Translations under genes and position numbers: made by a program | Shown here: piece after piece, positions 5,324-8,931 of the stretch | Position numbering within the stretch: the stretch's first letter is position 1 | Layout: each line of letters opens with the position of its first letter | The notes under the pieces: generated by a model | What the model was told of the DNA's origin: nothing | Databases searched by the model: none | Seen by the model: the letters and a program-made list of their open reading frames with translations, nothing else | Assembly (NCBI GenBank): GCA_900552655.1 | Contig: USAE01000055.1 | Location: forward strand, 1 to 8,931 | Source of the DNA: an uncultured Clostridium sp. | GTDB lineage: Bacteria > Bacillota > Clostridia > TANB77 > CAG-508 | Reading direction: 5' to 3' | Length of the DNA: 8,931 nucleotides

Positions 5324-5509
5324 TTATTTATTTAGTTCTTTTAATAGCTCTTCTACATCTATTCCATGCACCATACACGCTTCTTCTAATGTTTCTTCTC
5401 TTGAAGCAGGGCATCCTAAACAGTGCATTCCTACACTTAATAATAATTCTGCTTTTTCTGGATTTGCATCTAATAATTCGCCTATTTTAGTTGTTTTTTC
5501 TATTGCCAT
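5324..5509 (-). CDS. DUF1858 domain protein (CxxC, disulfide-oxidoreductase-like)
   Basis: This is a 61-aa protein that is a single DUF1858 domain: MAIEKTTKIGELLDANPEKA, then a conserved GMHCLGCPAS segment with two cysteines in a CxxC arrangement, then 'EETLEEACMVHGIDVEELLKELNK'. Proteins of this kind are often annotated as hybrid-cluster-protein-associated or disulfide-oxidoreductase-like and occur in anaerobes; their substrate is unknown. The start at 5507-5509 was chosen over the ATG at 5516-5518 because the AAAGGA ribosome binding site lies nine bases before the former and touches the latter. A possible -10 TATACT (5562-5567) overlaps the -35 of the divergent conjugation operon, but its -35 is poor. 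There is no clear terminator before the tRNA promoter, only T/A homopolymer runs. Confidence 0.85.
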   Translation of the reverse strand: MAIEKTTKIGELLDANPEKAELLLSVGMHCLGCPASREETLEEACMVHGIDVEELLKELNK

Positions 5510-5565
5510 TGCTATCATTCCTTTCTTTTAACAATATTATTTTAACATATTTTTTTATTAAAGTA

Positions 5566-5594
5566 TAGACATTATTAATAATTTATAGTAAAAT
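5566..5594 (+). promoter_or_regulatory. promoter of the conjugation (T4SS) operon
   Basis: TAGACA (5566-5571) and TAAAAT (5589-5594) are 17 bases apart. Transcription would start near 5601, just before a small hydrophobic ORF and the VirD4-like gene. No other promoter-like pair stands out ahead of the downstream genes, which are packed end to end. Confidence 0.55.
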
Positions 5595-5607
5595 TTTTAT
5601 ATGGTAG

Positions 5608-5760
5608 GTGATTTATATTAATATTTTAATCAATCTATTTTTTATTTCATTTATTATTAACTTTTTTATTTCGTTTTATTCAATATATTCAATTATTAGT
5701 TTTATTGCTTCTCAAAATATCCAAGGAGTTAAATTAGACAAAAAAATTAATCTTAAATAA
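5608..5760 (+). CDS. small hydrophobic membrane protein at the head of the conjugation operon
   Basis: This reading frame codes for up to 50 residues and has no ATG. If translation starts at GTG 5608 the protein begins MIYINILINLFFISFII; residues about 3-35 are almost entirely hydrophobic or aromatic and would form one long or two short membrane segments. A polar, basic tail follows (QNIQGVKLDKKINLK). GGTAGGTG at 5603-5610 would be a good ribosome binding site for an ATT start at 5617 but overlaps the GTG, so the start is uncertain. The stop (5758-5760) is followed by the GGAGG of the VirD4-like gene (5762-5766), which suggests coupling. The frame stays open through very AT-rich DNA, where stops are frequent, and has membrane-protein composition, so I favour a real gene. 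Small membrane proteins are common in conjugation operons, but no family is recognised. Confidence 0.45.
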   Translation: MIYINILINLFFISFIINFFISFYSIYSIISFIASQNIQGVKLDKKINLK

Positions 5761-5770
5761 TGGAGGTTTT

Positions 5771-7447
5771 ATGACTAAAAAAAGTTTTATTATATTTCTT
5801 CTATTTTCAGTTATTTTAGTCCTATTAAACATTTTTATATTCTATCCTATTTTCACATCTAATAACATAACTATATCTTTTGCTGTTCACCCATTTAATA
5901 TTTGCAAAAAACATCCCCAATTTTGGTATTATTTTAAAATTATCTATACAATTTTCTTAATAACTAGTAGTTGTTCTTTATCATATATTTTAATAAAATA
6001 TTTTTTACATCTAAATGCTAATAAAATAATTCCTGACAACAAAAATGATCCAACTAATCTAAATTTAAAAATTGGTTATAGCAAATTGCAAAGTCGAGAT
6101 ATTTTCTTGCCTGAAAAATCTTTATATCAAAATATTCTTATAACAGGCACAATAGGCAGTGGCAAAACCTCCTCTGCAATATATCCCTTTTCTGAGCAAT
6201 TAATTAAATATAATAGTAATAATTTCAAAAATAAACTTGGAATTCTTTGTTTAGATGTTAAAGGAAATTTTTATAAGCAAATTAAATTTTATGCCAAAAA
6301 GTTTAATAGGTTAAAAGACTTGATTATTATTAGTTTAAACTCTAACGAAACTTATAATCCATTAGATAAGCCAAATTTAAATCCTCTTGTTTTAGCAAAT
6401 AGATTAAAAACGATATTATCTTTATTTTCCCCTAATAATAGTGACTCTTTTTGGCTAGATAAAGTAGAGCAGGTAATTTGTGAAGCTATAAAATTATGTC
6501 GTCTTTACAATAATAACTATGTAAATTTTATAGAATTGCATAAATTAATTAATGATAAATCTTATTACTTCGAAAAGGTCAAATTACTTCGCAATATGTT
6601 TTTAGTTAATAAATTTTCTAATATCGAATTATATAATTTAACCTCTGCAATAACATTTTTCGAAAATGAATTTTTTAAATTAGATGAAAGAACTATTTCT
6701 ATATTAAAGTCTGAAATAACTCGTATTACCTTGCCATTTGTTTCGGACTATAGAATTTCCAAAGTTTTTTCTCCATCTAAGAATAATATTACTTTTTCTG
6801 GTTTTAAAGATATTATAAAATCGGGAAAAATAGTTGTTCTTTCCATGAATATTTCAGAATTCTCTGTTCTCTCTAAAATTATTGCAACATATATGAAGTT
6901 AGATTTTCAATCTGAGGTTATGTCTAACTTAAATTCAAATAATTCTAGGAGTGTTGCTTTTATATGTGATGAATATCAAGAATATATTACTTCTTCTGAT
7001 GCTAATTTCTTTTCTGAAAGTAGAGAGGCTAAATGCATAAATATTGTTTCTACACAAAGTTATTCTTCTTTGCTTAACACTATAAAAGATGAATCTGCTT
7101 TAAAAGTTATTCTTCAAAACTTGGTAAATAAACTTTGGTTCAGAACAGATGATATTTTTACAATAGAAAATGCTCAAAAGCAAATTGGAAAAGAAGATAA
7201 GAAAAAAATTTCTAAAACAATTTCTGAAAATGCTCAAGAATCTAATTACAACTATTTAATTCAAAAATTTAAGTCTAAAAATTCTAATATCTCAGAAAGT
7301 ATAAATACATATTTCCAGTATGATTATGTATATGACTCTAATTTTTTTACTCAACAATTAGAAACTTTTTCTTGTTTAGCATTTCTATCTAATGGCATTA
7401 CTACCATTCCCCCTCAAAAAATAGACATGTATCCTTATTTTAAATGA
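5771..7447 (+). CDS. VirD4/TraG-family type IV secretion coupling protein
   Basis: This is a 558-aa inner-membrane ATPase. Two N-terminal transmembrane helices (about 6-28 and 54-79) flank a short external loop. The soluble part follows: Walker A GTIGSGKT (126-133) preceded by NILIT, a strand GILCLDVKGNF (157-167), Walker B VAFICDEYQEY (395-405, Asp400-Glu401), and a TraD/TraG 'TraM-recognition' region with ESREAKCINIVSTQS (416-430). This layout identifies the T4SS coupling protein, which brings the relaxase-DNA complex or protein substrates to the channel. It is about the size of compact Gram-positive members, with no large C-terminal extension. The ATG at 5771 has an excellent GGAGG site at 5762-5766. 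Its TGA overlaps the ATG of the next gene (ATGA at 7444-7447). No relaxase is present in the window to confirm DNA transfer as the function. Confidence 0.9.
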   Translation: MTKKSFIIFLLFSVILVLLNIFIFYPIFTSNNITISFAVHPFNICKKHPQFWYYFKIIYTIFLITSSCSLSYILIKYFLHLNANKIIPDNKNDPTNLNLKIGYSKLQSRDIFLPEKSLYQNILITGTIGSGKTSSAIYPFSEQLIKYNSNNFKNKLGILCLDVKGNFYKQIKFYAKKFNRLKDLIIISLNSNETYNPLDKPNLNPLVLANRLKTILSLFSPNNSDSFWLDKVEQVICEAIKLCRLYNNNYVNFIELHKLINDKSYYFEKVKLLRNMFLVNKFSNIELYNLTSAITFFENEFFKLDERTISILKSEITRITLPFVSDYRISKVFSPSKNNITFSGFKDIIKSGKIVVLSMNISEFSVLSKIIATYMKLDFQSEVMSNLNSNNSRSVAFICDEYQEYITSSDANFFSESREAKCINIVSTQSYSSLLNTIKDESALKVILQNLVNKLWFRTDDIFTIENAQKQIGKEDKKKISKTISENAQESNYNYLIQKFKSKNSNISESINTYFQYDYVYDSNFFTQQLETFSCLAFLSNGITTIPPQKIDMYPYFK

Positions 7448-7785
7448 AAGGTTGTGATTTTATAAAAACTAAAAAAATTATATTTGTATTTGCTTTTCTT
7501 ATATTATTCAATTTATTATTTATAACTCCAAGTTATGCTGCTGAGCCCAAAATAGTTAGCAAACTAAATTCTGCCTTCGAATCTATAGAAGATTGGTTAT
7601 TAAAATTAGCAACTCCCGCAGCCGCTGTTGCTGTTGGTACCGGTATTTTTATGAAAAAATTTAGCTTTGGTGATGATGAAAGAATGAGGCTCGGTAAAAA
7701 ATTAATTAAAAATTCTCTATTTTCTTATGGTTTTATTTTAGCTTTAGATTTAATACTATCAGCAATAAAATCATTAATGGGTTAA
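7444..7785 (+). CDS. VirB2/TrbC-like small secreted membrane protein (candidate pilin or channel subunit)
   Basis: This 113-aa protein has a strong signal peptide: a basic start (KTKK, 8-11), a hydrophobic core (12-28), then TPSYAAEPK with likely cleavage after Ala32 or Ala33. The mature part of about 80 residues has two hydrophobic helices (about 55-70, rich in Ala/Gly/Val: ATPAAAVAVGTGIF; and about 91-110), separated by a charged cytoplasmic-type loop FGDDERMRLGKK (75-86). Signal peptide, small size, two helices with a basic loop, and position between VirD4 and VirB6-like genes match VirB2/TrbC proteins, the major pilin in Gram-negative systems. Gram-positive conjugation usually lacks a pilus, so here it may be a membrane channel subunit. 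The family assignment is by architecture and not by a diagnostic motif. The start overlaps the previous stop (ATGA); no independent ribosome binding site is visible before it, so it probably depends on coupling. Confidence 0.7.
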   Translation: MKGCDFIKTKKIIFVFAFLILFNLLFITPSYAAEPKIVSKLNSAFESIEDWLLKLATPAAAVAVGTGIFMKKFSFGDDERMRLGKKLIKNSLFSYGFILALDLILSAIKSLMG

Positions 7786-7788
7786 CTT

Positions 7789-8664
7789 ATGTATAATAAT
7801 AATTTATCTGAAGTTATCTCTAATACTATAAATGAGCTTATTCAAAATCTCTTTTCTTCTATAGATAATAATATTTATTCATATATTGATGAAATTGTTT
7901 TTATAAATAAAAAAACTCTTTCTCAAAATAATTTTGAATCTTTATTTTCTAATTCTTCTAATAGCATTTTGGTGATTGCAAATGCACTAATTTTAGCATA
8001 TCTTTTATTTTATTGTATAAAGCTTTTTTCTTCGTATTATTCTGGTTCTCAAACAGAAAGGCCTTATCAATTTATTTTTAAACTTATTATATGTACCATT
8101 CTTATGAATAGCTCTTATTTTATTTGTGAGCAATTTATTAACATTACAGATTTAATAACTAAATCATTACAAGAAATAGGATCTAACTTTGTTTCTAAAA
8201 CAATATCTTTTAAAACATTAGTCACCGAACTAAATGCCACAATTTCAATATCTGGTAATTCTTTAGATATTTTTTCTTTATCTGGGTTATTAAAATCTTT
8301 TTGTAGTGTTGGTCTTATTTCTTTAATGTTTTCATATTCTATACGTTTAATAATGGTAAAAGTTTTCGTCATATTATCACCTTTTGCTATTTTAAGTTAT
8401 TCTTTAAATTCATCTAATTGGTTTTTTAGGAGTTGGATACGTTCCTTTTTCTCTTTGCTGTTTATGCAATTTTTTGTAACTATTATATTAATAGTTACAT
8501 TATCTTTAAATTTTTCTGGGAATATTGTTTCAAAGTTTATATATGTAAGTTCAATATTTGCACTTACAAAATCAAATACATATATTCGTAGTCTAATAGG
8601 AGGTATCTCTACAGACTTTAATACAAATTTATCTACTTTAAAATCTTTTTTTAAAACGAGGTGA
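7789..8664 (+). CDS. VirB6/TrbL-like polytopic conjugal transfer protein
   Basis: This is a 291-aa integral membrane protein. Its N-terminus (1-55) is rich in Asn, Ser and Ile and not strongly hydrophobic. Membrane segments follow at about 58-80, 95-113, 166-205 (long enough for two helices), 220-240 and 246-262. The segment RLIMVKVFVILSPFAILSYS (186-205), followed by 'SSNWFFRSWIRSFFSLLFMQ' (208-227), matches the hallmark of Gram-positive TrbL/VirB6 homologues: a helix ending in SPFA, then an aromatic amphipathic W-F-W region before the next helix. VirB6-type proteins form the inner-membrane part of the secretion channel. The gene starts three bases after the pilin-like gene and its stop overlaps the next start (GTGA at 8661-8664). 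The ribosome binding site is weak, again implying coupling. Confidence 0.78.
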   Translation: MYNNNLSEVISNTINELIQNLFSSIDNNIYSYIDEIVFINKKTLSQNNFESLFSNSSNSILVIANALILAYLLFYCIKLFSSYYSGSQTERPYQFIFKLIICTILMNSSYFICEQFINITDLITKSLQEIGSNFVSKTISFKTLVTELNATISISGNSLDIFSLSGLLKSFCSVGLISLMFSYSIRLIMVKVFVILSPFAILSYSLNSSNWFFRSWIRSFFSLLFMQFFVTIILIVTLSLNFSGNIVSKFIYVSSIFALTKSNTYIRSLIGGISTDFNTNLSTLKSFFKTR

Positions 8665-8931
8665 TTATTATTTTTATAATTCCACAAAATTTTAATTTTA
8701 AAAATAAGTTTCTTGGAGTCATAGATTATTCTACATTAACTTTTCTTGCAATAAACTACTGTATAACTTATTTTATTATTAGTAATATTTTTTTAAGTAT
8801 TAATGTCAAAATTCTCATATTTATACTAATAAATGGACCTATTACTCTTCTTTCAATAGTTGGATGTTATCATGAAAATATCGTGTATGTACTTTCTTAT
8901 ATTATAAAATTTTTTATTACGTTGCCAAACA
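8661..8931 (+). CDS. PrgI-like T4SS membrane protein, C-terminus beyond the window
   Basis: Ninety codons are visible and remain open to the window edge. After an unusual hydrophobic start (MIIIF) the protein reads IIPQNFNFKNKFLGVIDYST, then two hydrophobic helices (about 26-46 and 49-68), then GCYHENIVYVLSYIIKFF (68-85). The 'IPQNF...FLG.IDY', two-helix and 'G..HENI.YVL.YI.KF' pattern is that of PrgI/TcpE-like small membrane proteins, which in Gram-positive conjugation loci directly precede the VirB4-like ATPase. There is no ATG; the most likely start is GTG 8661, overlapping the previous TGA as GTGA. Alternatively GAGGTGA (8658-8664) acts as the ribosome binding site for an in-frame ATT at 8667. 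The next gene is predicted to be VirB4-like, but it lies outside the window. Confidence 0.72.
   Translation, partial: MIIIFIIPQNFNFKNKFLGVIDYSTLTFLAINYCITYFIISNIFLSINVKILIFILINGPITLLSIVGCYHENIVYVLSYIIKFFITLPN

Noticed and set aside
5155..5600. Integration of the conjugative element into the 3' end of a tRNA gene
   Set aside because: All tRNA 3' ends face left, away from the conjugation genes. No repeat of a tRNA 3' end is seen near 5510-5600, and no integrase is present in the window.
8115..8687. Two minus-strand open frames (8115-8372 and 8397-8687)
   Set aside because: Both are antisense to the VirB6/TrbL-like and PrgI-like genes, which have membrane-protein structure and coupled spacing. 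The minus frames have neither.

Overview
The window is very AT-rich DNA from a low-GC Bacillota, most likely an anaerobic Clostridia-type gut or host-associated bacterium. This rests on the VanW/G5 surface protein, the DUF1858 CxxC protein, strong AGGAG-type ribosome binding sites, tRNA genes with encoded CCA ends, and a Gram-positive type IV secretion (conjugation) module. No species can be named from the sequence alone.

Layout. Positions 1-68 (minus) are the first 22 codons of an Rpn/PDDEXK_2-family nuclease, with a 12-bp inverted repeat over its probable promoter. From about 69 to 676 there is no convincing gene. Much of this gap (130-511) is bounded by 15-bp near-perfect terminal inverted repeats and a possible 5-bp target duplication, so it may be a small non-autonomous (MITE-like) element. 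A tRNA-Lys(CTT) with its own promoter and terminator follows on the minus strand (677-752). Next come a membrane-anchored VanW/G5 protein (minus, 860-2647) and, divergently, a 191-aa XRE/LexA-like regulator (plus, 2781-3356). A cytoplasmic starch-binding-like (CBM) protein (plus, 3477-3956) has its own promoter and a strong terminator. An SDR/FabG-like reductase (minus, 4142-4867) converges on it. A three-tRNA operon Lys(TTT)-Glu(TTC)-Thr(TGT) lies on the minus strand (4951-5230), with one strong promoter, a terminator, and a 15-bp perfect hairpin between the Lys and Glu genes. A 61-aa DUF1858 protein lies just upstream of it on the same strand.

From about 5566 to the window end a plus-strand operon begins that looks like the start of a conjugation/type IV secretion locus. 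It holds a promoter, a tiny hydrophobic ORF (5608-5760), a VirD4/TraG coupling ATPase (5771-7447), a signal-peptide-bearing VirB2/TrbC-like small membrane protein (7444-7785), a VirB6/TrbL-like polytopic membrane protein (7789-8664) and the start of a PrgI-like protein (8661-8931, cut by the window). Genes overlap or are separated by at most 10 bases, implying translational coupling. The coupling protein would power substrate delivery, and the other membrane proteins would form the channel. The VirB4 ATPase, relaxase and cell-wall hydrolase expected of such a system are not in the window and would lie beyond the right edge. No integrase or attachment site is visible. The VanW, regulator, CBM and SDR genes look like ordinary chromosomal neighbours and not parts of the conjugation machine.
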